This document shows, piece after piece, positions 33,108 through 43,355 of a stretch of 64,000 nucleotides of DNA. This DNA is from Thelonectria olida (Eukaryota; Ascomycota; Sordariomycetes; Hypocreales; Nectriaceae): positions 53,503 through 117,502 of the forward strand of contig JAGPYM010000066.1 of assembly GCA_020736575.1 (NCBI GenBank), read 5' to 3'. The position numbers and the translations under genes are program-made. Position 1 is the first letter of the stretch. Each line of letters begins with the position of its first letter. The notes under the pieces were generated by a model. It did not search any database. It was not told the DNA's origin and was given only the letters and a program-made list of their open reading frames with translations.

Positions 33108-35615
33108 CTATTGACGTAGATGCCTCTCGAAGAACGCCCGTTGGCGACGCTGGCCATACTCCGACCCACCAGACCCGTGCTCGCCACCTGGGATATATAA
33201 GAAATCGTAGTCTTTGTCGTTTTTATTCAACGCGTGGACCATCTGCATTGTTGACGAAGGATCGACGTTATTGTCCAGCTCACCAACAATCAGCATCAAA
33301 GCCCCGGTCAACTTGGCTGCATGCGTGACATTTGACGACTCGGCATACGACTTGTCAACGGGATACCCCATCCATTGCTCGTTCCACCATAGCTTGTCCA
33401 TTCGATTGTCATGGCAGCCGCAATCTGCCACGGCGGCTTTGTAAAAGTCGCCGTGGTGGAGGACAGCCGCTGCAGCATTTTGACCTCCTGCCGAAACTCC
33501 GAAGATGCCAACGCGGGACAGGTCCATCCAAGGACGAGTGCTCGCCGCGGCTTTGATCCAAGCGATGCGGTCTGGTAGGCCGGCGTCTTTGAGATTCTTG
33601 TAACACACATCGTGGAATGGCTTTGAGCGCCAATTTGTGCCCATGCCGTCTAGCTTGACAACAACGTAACCATGATCGGCCCACTCACGTTGCTCTGCGC
33701 CTTCAGCAAAGGCTTTGGGTGCGAAGAAGCCTTGCGGGCCGGCGTAGATGTCTTCGAGGACGGGGTATAACTTGGATGCGTCGAAGTTTTGTGGCCGGAC
33801 GATGATGCCATATATCGGTGTCTTCCCATCGCGACCTGGGGCGACGAATCTCTCTGGCGCAACCCAGAACTCCTTTTCCAGGGTCTCAAAGGTGCTTCCT
33901 TCAAGAAATATGATGCTGTCTCCAGTTTCTGCGTCCCGCAGGTGAGTCTGTGGTGGGAGGTCCACTCGAGAGAAAGTGTCAATGAGATATCGCTTTGATG
34001 GAGACCACGAGTAGACATGCGTTCCTTCACCCTCAGACAAGGCCCAAAACCCTGTGCCGTCAAAGTTGACGTGTGCAGGATATGAGTAGCAGGGATCTTG
34101 ATCCTGAACTACACCCAAGACTTTTAGCCATAACTTGCGACTAGACTCATCGACGTGGTCAACCGAGTAGACGTTCCAAGAGCCCTGCGTGATCTGATTC
34201 TTGATTGTGCCTTTCTGCAAATCAACGAGGTATAGGTGGTTATGGCCAGATCGCTCACTGGCCCAGATCATCTCGTCCGTGTTTTCAATTAGCGACCAGT
34301 ACATTTTGGATGAGTAATCGATGAAGGTGTCGCTAGTCTCCTCAACTAGGACGCGTACGCAGCCATCTCGATGGATAGACAGGACCCTGATGTGTTGGTG
34401 TCCGCGCTCGTTAAATACGAAGCGATATTCTGTTCCATTATTGCTCCATCCAACGTTTTGGAGGTGGTAAGGTTTAGCAAACAACGAATTGTCCACTGGT
34501 ATCTCGCATTGCTTGTCCAAGTCGAAGAGACGGGGCCTGTCCTCCCTGACGCGATCTCCCGGCTTGAGATACTGGAAAGACTTGAGTTTCGGCTCGAGTT
34601 GGTCGTCGGGCGAAGATTCCACAAGATGGATGGTGTGCTCTTGCTTGGGCCTGTACTGCCACACCACGGCGAATTGCTCATCTGGCGAGACGTATATGTT
34701 CGCGTCGTCGTATGCGTTTTCTGCGGAGCCATTCGAGGAGAGCTGAACCTTGCTACCATCTCTTTTCTTTAACCACAGATTATCATCCATGACAAAGATG
34801 GAGCGCTTCAGATCATTGTTATTGTCTGATTCTTGGGTAGGCTCTTGCGCCTTGGTTTGTTCCGCGCCGTGCTCAACTTCGATGAGTGACTTCCCATCCG
34901 CTTGGTCTTGGGTTTTATCCGTCGTATCGTCTCCCGTCTTAGCTTCAGGCTGCTCATTCGCCTCCCTATCCACATGTTGCTTCACCCCTTTCATCTCTCC
35001 GTCTTCAACAATGAACACATCGCTGACTTGGTTTGGCGCCGAGTAAATCTGCTTGGTTTGGCCTGAGGGCTCATCGACAATTCGCCAGACGTGACCTTCA
35101 TATGTATCCTGCTGCTTGGTCACGCCAGCGTCAATCCTGGTGTAAGAAATTGCTTTCCCATCCCAATCTATCCAAAAGAGCTCGATGGGGCCGCGGCTGT
35201 GGTTGATGAACGTGACCGCCACTGGCTTGGATGTGTGAGCCGAGGGGACTTCTTTCTGCAGAATTCGAACATCGGGTTCGACATCGCCATGTGTTTCCTG
35301 TAGCATCTCGTCTGGCCCGTACTGCCATTTCTTCCCTGCGAAACGAAACTTAACGCACAAATGGTCAGGCTGAATCTCGATGAAAGGGAATGGCAAATTG
35401 TCGGGGTGTGTCTTGATCCCTGTCTGCTTTTGTAGCTCGCTTGCCAGTCGTTCGTGGTCAAAAGCTGGGCGGTGAGTCTTCTTCAAAATGTCGACAAAAA
35501 CGAAAGCGAATTTGTCGGCTTCGTCGTACCGTCGATACCAGAAAGCGTTATCGTCAGGGAGCCAGTGAGGAGTCACCCTCGATTGCATCACAAGCTTCTT
35601 CTCCAAGGGACCCAT
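33108..35615 (-). CDS. S9 family prolyl oligopeptidase-like serine peptidase with embedded VHL-beta-like domain
   Basis: Single-exon gene of 835 aa for an intracellular S9 (DPP IV / acylaminoacyl-peptidase-like) serine peptidase; no signal peptide or membrane anchor. An N-terminal beta-propeller region (about 10-560) precedes the alpha/beta-hydrolase domain. Catalytic residues are visible: Ser in GIFGVSAGGQ, Asp in GELDNNVDP (about 777), His in IPGGEHGSGG (about 813). Between the first propeller segment and the rest, residues about 130-190 read like the von Hippel-Lindau beta domain: VAVTFINHS, IELFWIDWDGK, TYEGHVWRIVDE. Residues about 195-270 are low-complexity and acidic. The S9 assignment is firm; the function of the inserted domain is unknown. 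Confidence 0.9.
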   Translation of the reverse strand: MGPLEKKLVMQSRVTPHWLPDDNAFWYRRYDEADKFAFVFVDILKKTHRPAFDHERLASELQKQTGIKTHPDNLPFPFIEIQPDHLCVKFRFAGKKWQYGPDEMLQETHGDVEPDVRILQKEVPSAHTSKPVAVTFINHSRGPIELFWIDWDGKAISYTRIDAGVTKQQDTYEGHVWRIVDEPSGQTKQIYSAPNQVSDVFIVEDGEMKGVKQHVDREANEQPEAKTGDDTTDKTQDQADGKSLIEVEHGAEQTKAQEPTQESDNNNDLKRSIFVMDDNLWLKKRDGSKVQLSSNGSAENAYDDANIYVSPDEQFAVVWQYRPKQEHTIHLVESSPDDQLEPKLKSFQYLKPGDRVREDRPRLFDLDKQCEIPVDNSLFAKPYHLQNVGWSNNGTEYRFVFNERGHQHIRVLSIHRDGCVRVLVEETSDTFIDYSSKMYWSLIENTDEMIWASERSGHNHLYLVDLQKGTIKNQITQGSWNVYSVDHVDESSRKLWLKVLGVVQDQDPCYSYPAHVNFDGTGFWALSEGEGTHVYSWSPSKRYLIDTFSRVDLPPQTHLRDAETGDSIIFLEGSTFETLEKEFWVAPERFVAPGRDGKTPIYGIIVRPQNFDASKLYPVLEDIYAGPQGFFAPKAFAEGAEQREWADHGYVVVKLDGMGTNWRSKPFHDVCYKNLKDAGLPDRIAWIKAAASTRPWMDLSRVGIFGVSAGGQNAAAAVLHHGDFYKAAVADCGCHDNRMDKLWWNEQWMGYPVDKSYAESSNVTHAAKLTGALMLIVGELDNNVDPSSTMQMVHALNKNDKDYDFLYIPGGEHGSGGSEYGQRRQRAFFERHLRQ

Positions 35616-38615
35616 GGTATCAGTAAGAGCGTCAAAATGATTGCAAGTGAGGTTGTGAGTTCGCAGAAGCTTAACGCGAGACTGCGAGATTGGGAACGCT
35701 AGAAGGAGGTCCTACGCAGTTGGTTGGTCTTGTGTTCAAGTGCGATAGATGGACCGAGACTACCCCAACACGTTGGGCAGAAAAGCCGAGGATGATTATG
35801 AGTAAGATACTGATACAAAGCATTGCTGCCTGGATCTCTGCTGCCTGAAATGCAGTAAGCGGCATGCAGTCATCCACCAAAATACCAATCAGCCAAGAGG
35901 GCTGCAGCACGAGATATATTCAATCACGTCGCCAGTCATGATACACAGCAGGATTGGTTAACCTGCTCAAAATGAAAACCAGGAACAACCATAAATGGCT
36001 TTTTGATGCCGCGATGAGCGTTGTAGAACCTGTGGCTAGATTCATGTCCTGTAGGGAGTTCCCGGCACATCGTTGACTTCAAGGACCTCAAGGTGTTTAT
36101 CTCGGATGGTCTCTCAAATGGATGTTGGCTTAAAAGCTAGATTATAGGGGCATTTAGTTACTTAGCGGTATGAACCAAGCCAACATCATTTCCTCTCCTT
36201 ACAATATTGCAAATACAAAAGGAACCTTGGATTTGAGGGTCGTGGTGTATATAAATCCATGATGGTCTTTCTATAATCCTACTCCGCAGTGTCCTTATCC
36301 TACCGTCTCCGTGCTCCCTAATCGCTCAGAGGTCCTGTGTAGAACCCTCTACTATCTCTCATTCTGCTGGTATAGCCTCTGATCAAAAACTGATGAGCTG
36401 GTTGGGTATTATAGTTGTGCAAATGTCTCTGAATCAGGAACTTCTCATTGGCATTTTTCTTTACTTGTTACTAAGTGGATGCTAATGTGGTGCCAGGCCT
36501 AACATTGCACACAGAATACTTACTCTCAATAAAAATGTCAGCCTCCATAATGACTCATACCTAACAAGAAATCTGCCATTTTACTCTGTTCGCTCGTCAA
36601 TGACGTCGTGGCAATGGTAGAGCTTATTTTCAAGTGTGCCTGTCGAGTCATCGCATTGGCACGCTCAGATAAGTTGAAGCCCATGCGGTGGATGATCTCA
36701 AGGCCTCAGCAGTGCACAGATTCTTGTCAAGACATGATACCAGCCACCAGTGGTTGGCAACCACTGGTTGGGAGAGTGATGAGGAAGAGAGCTGGCAATA
36801 TCCACGCGTTCAACGTTCAGGTAGCTTTGGATGAATCCATTGTCCAATGAAGAGCATACTGGGACAGCCTGGGCTCGCATTTGGCGGACGGAGTAATAAA
36901 TTCAAGCCGCAAGAGCCCCGGTTGACTAGAGGCATAAAGGCTTCTGGGCTGTTGTTGCCGTTTAACTGAATTATGATGTATTCACGGCGTTCCAGCCTTT
37001 GGGGAGCCTGTTGCAAAGTTTGGCTGATGAATCCATCGGACGGAGGGGACGAGCGGAGGTTGCGGAGAGAAACGAGGGCACTGAGGAGGTATGCGATTAT
37101 TACGAATCTAAAGGCACCCGGTTAATAGAGCCAAATGGTGCTACTATTAGACTAACACAGCAGAAACTCATACAAGCTAGACCCAGATTTGCATAAATCA
37201 TAGTAAGGTTCTCAATGAAGTTATCACATTACTCATAATGAAAACCTTATGCCCAAATAAACCTGGCGTGAGGAACGGAGAGGTGGAAATGGTTGAAGGG
37301 AGGAGAGTTCACTCGAAACAAAATGAGTACCAAAGCAACTTGAAATGGGAAAGGCACCATGTGTTCATAATAAAGGTTCACCAATGGCAGGGCATGCGAT
37401 TACTTCATGTTGCCTTCTAGGACGAGACTCAAGACAGGCAGATATTTCTTTACGCAAGTTGCAATAACACCGGCCATACTTGAATGTGAGTTAAAGAGGA
37501 ACGAAACGAGAGAGTGTAGATAGTAAGAGTGCATTTGTAGTAACCACAAGGTACAATATGCCGAGATGACAAATCGGCGACACGGCTGCATACATATAGC
37601 GACTGGCCACGTCTGACCCCATGGATCTAATTCTGCATGCCCTTCGGCCAAACCGATTCATGAAGTGTCGTTTGTTGAGGCTTGGCGACAAATGACGTTA
37701 CATTCGGCTACTGCCTAAGTTTGGTCAGAAACCTAATGAGAAAGACGGTGACTTAGGAGTTGATTCGCTTTGTGGGAGTCGTATGTGTCACCAGGCTTCC
37801 CAACTTGCGTATCACTCTGATTTTCCACCTTGCATCGCCACATCCGACTCACATCTTCCGACATTGATCATGTCTCTGTTGTGGATGAAGAAAGGTCCCG
37901 TGTTGGGCGAAAATCGGCCTGTTACCTCTATTTTCTAGGGCAATTTTAGATGGTAACGCAAAATTAAATGTCGACTCTCTTCCCTTTCTCAACCCACATT
38001 CAGGAGAGCAGATGTTGTAAATGGTACCACGGTCGCTTGTTAGGCCAGCTAGTCTCCATAGCCTCTTCTAACTGTGAAGAATAATGATGCCACATTGACC
38101 ATGGGCTTATTTGCGTGTGTCTACAGCGTAGATCGCCCTTTATATGGCGATGCGACCATTCAGTTCCAGACAATGTCATGGAGATGCTCGGTGTTGGCTT
38201 TGGGGTCGTGTTCTTGAATATCTTGCAGAAGGTTGACATACGTAAAGCGATCATGAGAATGTCTCGCACCATACTTGTACTTCTTCAGTGCGTCAAGAAG
38301 AATTTGGCATATACCGTGCGAAGGCTTATGGAGAATAAACAACTCAACCCGTCATCTGCTGGGCTAAACTGCTTTCCTGGACATGCTGTGTTGAATTGGG
38401 CTATATACTACCACGAGGTATTGACGCAGGGGCACATACATGAACAGGAAATTCACATTTCCTACGCCAGACTGCAAATAAAGATCAAAAGGTGAGACAA
38501 ACATACCCACCTAGAGTTAATGTCATTAAATAATACTAATTTATACGCCCTCTAGCTCCTTTATATAGACCATCCAAAGATCTAACCGCGTAAGAATAAT
38601 TCTGAAAGCAACTAC
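35616..38615. other. 3-kb gene-poor region
   Basis: No confident gene. Short open frames occur on both strands; one on the minus strand at 38342-38160 (HSHDRFTYVNLLQDIQEH) looks coding-like but is short, unrecognised and flanked by stops, so it may be a relic. A near-perfect hairpin lies at 36746-36768, and a dispersed repeat begins at about 38531. Base composition drifts toward A+T in places, compatible with old decayed insertions. Confidence 0.5.
36746..36768. repeat. hairpin-forming inverted repeat
   Basis: Arms ACCAGTGGTT and AACCACTGGT (10 bp, perfect) are separated by GGC, whose outer bases can also pair. No poly-T follows, and no gene ends here. Confidence 0.85.
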
Positions 38616-38630
38616 CTAAGAAGATGGTAT
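38531..38630 (+). repeat. ~95-bp dispersed repeat, copy 1
   Basis: Matches 41632-41725 in the same orientation: TAATAC(T/C)AATTTATACGCC, then CCAAAGATCTAACCGCGTAA, then GAA(G/A)ATGGTA. Many differences are C/T or G/A. The stop codon of the CE16-like gene (38616) lies inside it. Confidence 0.75.
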
Positions 38631-39879
38631 ACTTTCAGCCCAAACCGCCTCAGCAACCCGATGTGCAATCGCGCTATGGATTGCTTGAGCTGGATGAAAT
38701 CCATCCCACCAAAGCTGTAATCAACTCATTAGAATTTGAAAGGGAATGAATGCTTGTTATTCAACTTACACAGTCCCGACCTTGACGGCTCCAGCAGGTT
38801 GAGTTAGCAGCACCATAGACCTCCGGTCGCATGACTGCATCCCAAAATATGTCCTCAACTGGGATCAGAGACACTTTTGTGTCCGAATTGGTTTCGTCAA
38901 ATGATTTCACCATCTTTCGCAGATGGTAGTTGAAAGTACTTACATACAAGCCAGTCTTCAGCTCATCAAGGTCACGTAAAACACGGACACCGGGAACCAA
39001 CCCTAGCGCTTGAGGTCATTAGTTTCTTTCGGCCGGTGGAGAAAATGATCAGCTTGTAGGTACTCACGTGGAATCTCAAGAAATGCGAAGTTTCGAAGCC
39101 CAATACCATGCAAAATCTGAGCTTGAGCGCCGAGGCTCTCGATCATACGTGGTATGACCTCAGTCAGATTCCGAGCAGGGAAGTATTTAGTTCGACCCAG
39201 TTCGTTTATACCAAACCAGATCCCAACCGCCGAGTTCTCGGGCGTCCAGGGGGCGTATTCAGGCCGATTAGCAATGCTGGCGTTGAAGAAGCCAACTTGG
39301 TCCACAAAGGTGAGGTACTTGGGGAGTCTTGGCGGAACGACAGCACGATCAATTACACAGCCCGAACTTGCATAATTCCATAGTAGAGTGAGTGTCGAGT
39401 TGAATTTTGTGCCAAAATAGCCAACCCAGTTGGCGCCGCCGGTTGATGTCTTTCCGGGCCATGATGGGTTACCGAGTGGGTTTTTAGTCGAGGGATTCTT
39501 CTTAGAATTTAGGCCAGTTAAGTTGTAGTGAAATCCGGTTCGTGAGTAGGAGTCACCGCTATAAACCATAACGCATTAGCTAATGATGCTCCTCGAAAAA
39601 CTCACAAGGTACGAACAAGTTGATGAAATATCGAATGTCCGGAAGGGAGGTTGAAGTTGAAGCCGCCGGGTTTGATTCGAGAGTTGCCGGTGTCGTCGTT
39701 GAGATTGACTGATTTGATGCTGACGTGATGGCCTGTTTGGGAGCTTCAGGCGACGAGGGCATTGGTTCTCCAAAAGCCGCCATAGGGTGTAGTGGCATCG
39801 CATAAACTAGTAACGCGAGAATGAGCGCCATTAGCACCATGATGGTGAGTCTTTTGGATTCTGGCAGATGCATTGTCAC
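38616..39879 (-). CDS. CE16-like SGNH acetylesterase
   Basis: Secreted or membrane-anchored carbohydrate esterase that would remove acetyl groups from hemicellulose or its oligosaccharides. Four exons (39879-39617, 39558-39068, 39002-38770, 38714-38616) give 361 aa with frame kept. The N-terminus has a hydrophobic helix (MVLMALILALLVYAMPLHP) followed by a Ser/Thr/Pro-rich linker. SGNH landmarks: catalytic Ser in INFGDSYSRTGF (split across the first intron), the block III Asn in WFGINELG, and Asp/His in LWWDGFHPAQ of the last exon. NPSWPGKTSTGGANWV is also typical of the family. The last 30 or so bases overlap a dispersed repeat, so the natural C-terminus may have been replaced by repeat sequence. 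Confidence 0.88.
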
Positions 39880-41762
39880 TCGATTGCTCGTACGGTAGGC
39901 GGAAAGCCGTCAAACTGCGGCTACGGAGACCTTCTTAATGCTCAGCCGTTTCTCCCGCACCCAACAAGCGTTGAATCTTTGCGCATTATTGATGCTTCTT
40001 GGTGATAGCTTGTCAGCCACATTTTTCCAAGCTGGCGCTAAACTCGCTTAGTCCCGTGCTGGAGGGATCCGTTGGCAAAAGCAAAGGACTCCAGTGCAAT
40101 AACGATCTGCAATTGAATCGAAGAGGCCACTAATAAAGCCCGTCAAAACTGGTAGACGGGTTGACAGGCAAGGCAGGTTCTCAATTTTATTTCTCCCTCC
40201 ACCTCATGCTAAATGTGTGGAGCCAACGCTGCCCCCTGACAGGGCTATTGACACGCTACTGAAACTATTGGCACGGGAAATATGTGCCGGCTCGAGACAC
40301 AGATGATATACTAGGTGGCTGCATGGTCCTTTGGAGAAAATGAGGTTGATAAGATTAATGAGCTAATCGAGACCTAAGGTGCAAGGACCTGCCAGACTAC
40401 CGTATCAAATCACGAAATTGGCTGAAAAGCTGGTGAGGTGCTTATCTTCATTTGCACTATAACACTGGGTGAAGATACAGCAGCTATAGTTGTACGTTGA
40501 CAATGTGGCACAATGAACGTAGTATAAAGGTATGGCGGGTAGGTTCGTGAAGTAGTTATATGTCAGGAGTCTCCTTGCTCGGGTGTGCTGTACAGTTCAG
40601 TATCTTGAGGGGACTGTGCGTGATGCGGGCGAGGAGTAATGAGGGTTGATTGTGCATAATTGGGCCTCCTCATAAATATCTTGACCAAGCGACCAGCAAA
40701 ACATAAGAGGTCGTCCATTAACGCTATGGAGTTAGTCACTAAGAATCCCATTTCCGTCTCAAGCTCTGGATAAATCATCAGGAACATGGTCATGAAGACA
40801 TTGATATGCCCCACGGTAAACGTCTTGTTGATGTCGACGGAATTTGCCCAGAGCCTGAGTGAAGTGGGATGTGGCGGTTTCCGCAGTCAGTCAACTGGAT
40901 CATTCTAAGAAAGTCTGAAGAGCGTGGTTGTGGACGGCCAGAAACGTTTGTCTCTCAGGGCGGTTTCTTAGAAGTACCACCACCTGAGAGCGACGGACAA
41001 GGGCAACTATACTATTGAGAATATCCCATTTCGACAGTTTGCTCTGGCCTATGCGTTTGATTTAGATGATCTGATTACGCTTGGGACTCGTATTTTACGC
41101 CCTCACAATTCGCTCCATACTCGAGCGCGCAGGCCAAGACATTGTGAGAGTTTTCGCTTCCGAATTGCTCCCACACAGACTTGAGTCAAATTCGGGATCA
41201 AGTAAAACGCCTTCCATCACTCCATTGTGAGTGAAGATGAGGCCGTGAGGTGGTTGCTAATGGCTAAATCTCAACCAACTGGAGGGATAAGCCGACACTC
41301 GGACATGGCGACTGCATTTCATATGTCCGGTAGCCAAGTGCGGTAATGATGGATAACTTACCGCTATATGGCATGGTAGAAGAGGAAATGACTTGCCTTT
41401 AACCGGAATTGACGTCTACGTGGACTATCTAGATATGGTATATTGCTACCTAGGGTATAAGGGCCTTGGGCACTTTTTATAGAAACAACCTACTAACAGT
41501 TACTATAAAGGAAGTAATTGAGGCTTATTTAAAGTTTTTTAAAAGGGTTACTATTAAAACAGATAAAAGAGAAGGTTTTAATATAAAAATATAAAATAAA
41601 ACTATATAACTTAAAGCTAATATTATAAATTAATACCAATTTATACGCCTCTTAACTCATTTAGAAAATCCCTCCAAAGATCTAACCGCGTAAAAACAAG
41701 CTTGAACGCATCTGGGAAAATGGTACATTGATCAATTAGCAAACGGATCTACAGGGGCTTCC
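39880..41762. other. gene-poor region between acetylesterase and lactonase genes
   Basis: About 1.9 kb. On the minus strand, 40850-40563 contains a coding-like open frame (NVFMTMFLMIYPELETEMGF) and 41250-41095 another (HGLIFTHNGVMEGVLL), each broken by stops and neither recognised; together they may be a decayed gene. A short A+T-rich patch occupies about 41480-41640 and a dispersed repeat 41632-41725. Confidence 0.45.
41632..41725 (+). repeat. ~95-bp dispersed repeat, copy 2
   Basis: Second copy of the repeat at 38531-38630, 3.1 kb away in direct orientation, directly following a short A+T-rich patch and lying just beyond the stop codon of the SMP-30-type gene. Confidence 0.75.
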
Positions 41763-42680
41763 TCAAAGAACACCTTTACAGTGCCAATCCATAACAAGCA
41801 CAGATCCCGACTGACTCTCAATAATATACAGTGTTTTAAAGTCCAAGCCACCCCAGGTAAGATTCGTTGTCCCACTGCCAATATGACTTGTGACGATCTG
41901 TGATCGTGGACTTCCATCCCTATTATGAACAAATACCGTCCCCAGCGTCGAATGAGCCACAAAGACGTTACCCTCCTCGTCAATGGCCATCCCATCTGGT
42001 CCGCCAACGCCATAGTAGCTCGAGAACCGCCCTGTTCTTTGCACGCTGCCATCTGGGTAGAGCGGTGCTAGCCAAATGCTGTTGTCTCTGGTCATAGCCA
42101 CAAAGAGACTTGTTCCCGGCTTGTCGAGAACCAAGCCGTTAGGAGACGGGCAGTTGCGCAGAAGAACGTCCACGCGTTTATCAGGGTGAATACGGTACAC
42201 TCTTCCGCTTGGGTCTTGAAGACCGCTCATTCCTTGGTCTGTGAAGATGATGCTGCCACCACGGGCTACGACCAAGTCGTTAGGACCTTTCAGACGCTCC
42301 CCGTTGAACCGAGCCATGACCGTTGATAGCTCCTTCGTTTTGACATCGAGAGACAAGATTCCCTGCTTGAAATCGGCGATGATCAACTTCTTCCACTCGT
42401 CGTGCCAGGCGAGACCGTTTGGTTCACCGTCATATTGAACGACGAGGTTCCATTTCTTGGAAGTGAGATCAACGGCGAAAACCCGTCCGTAGGGAATGTC
42501 GACTAGGTACAAGACATTTTCGACAATAACTGGGCCCTCCAGGAAACAATCTAGCGGGCGGCCCCTTTTCTGATTTTGCGAGTGTTCAGAGTCGCCGATA
42601 GTGCGGAACTCGGGTGGGAGGGTGGTTAAGACGGTTGGCGTCAATAAGGAGGAGGTATTACACCAGCATGGACTCGACAT
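41763..42680 (-). CDS. SMP-30/gluconolactonase-type lactonase
   Basis: Six-bladed beta-propeller of the SMP-30/gluconolactonase/LRE family, which hydrolyses sugar or other lactones with a divalent metal. Single exon, 305 aa from ATG 42680. Metal-ligand positions are visible: Glu in CFLEGPVIVENVLYLVDIP, Asn in LKGPNDLVVARGG, Asn in SPNGLVLDKPG and Asp in GGPDGMAIDEEGN. No signal peptide, so cytosolic. The N-terminal MSSPCWCNTSS is not family-like and the true start might lie in a missed upstream exon. It is transcribed divergently from an MFS transporter 675 bp away, suggesting shared control and that the transporter imports the lactone or its acid. Confidence 0.88.
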   Translation of the reverse strand: MSSPCWCNTSSLLTPTVLTTLPPEFRTIGDSEHSQNQKRGRPLDCFLEGPVIVENVLYLVDIPYGRVFAVDLTSKKWNLVVQYDGEPNGLAWHDEWKKLIIADFKQGILSLDVKTKELSTVMARFNGERLKGPNDLVVARGGSIIFTDQGMSGLQDPSGRVYRIHPDKRVDVLLRNCPSPNGLVLDKPGTSLFVAMTRDNSIWLAPLYPDGSVQRTGRFSSYYGVGGPDGMAIDEEGNVFVAHSTLGTVFVHNRDGSPRSQIVTSHIGSGTTNLTWGGLDFKTLYIIESQSGSVLVMDWHCKGVL

Positions 42681-43355
42681 TCTGCCCGCAGAGATACATA
42701 GACGTGTATTTCGAAACTGCCAACATTTAGCTCATCCACTGGTTATTCATGGGCTCATTATATGCGTCCAGACTCCCATGCGTCCTCGCGGTTGGCCGAC
42801 ACGGAAGGACTCCGCCCGCGTGACGGGAAAAGTCCGTGAGCACATCGAGCTGTAAATGAGACCACAACCAAGCCTGATGTCCGTTAGGGGGTCTGAAAAG
42901 ATTGGAAACTGCTTCATAATACTGGAGTAGCAAAGTGGGGGAAAGAAAACATGGCACACCAAAAGGTGGTTGGGACCGAACGCTGACAAACTTGACGATC
43001 ATTTACACTATGGGATTCCATACTACCTGTGTTCGATTATTTATGCCAAGCTCCTTTTTTGTACTATGTATTTTGACCTCCCCTTGAGTACATCAGTTCC
43101 AACGGATCGACTCCGAGGCGTAGATAGATTTGACGGATATTCCCCGAGCAAGTGTGTTCTCCATGGGGTTCCTCCACGGCGTGTGCTTCCCCAGATTCCC
43201 CAGAGTTGGCAGGATCGGGCTGATGGGGTCCCAAAAGACGAAAAGTATATAAGATCAAGGCCATGGACCGTCTACAGCGCGTGAAGCAGTTTCATCCTCC
43301 CTCCCTGCGAGCTCTCTATCGACTCAAGTCTCTGGATCCAAATATTTGAACAGCC
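42681..43355. promoter_or_regulatory. shared divergent promoter of lactonase and MFS transporter
   Basis: 675 bp between two head-to-head start codons. It contains CGG-N7-CCG at 43103-43115, the inverted-triplet layout bound by Zn2Cys6 regulators. No regulator gene is adjacent, so the binding protein is unknown. Confidence 0.5.
43103..43115. promoter_or_regulatory. candidate Zn2Cys6 binding site (CGG-N7-CCG)
   Basis: Inverted CGG triplets spaced by seven bases, about 240 bp before the MFS start codon. Such triplets also occur by chance, so this is a candidate only. Confidence 0.3.
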
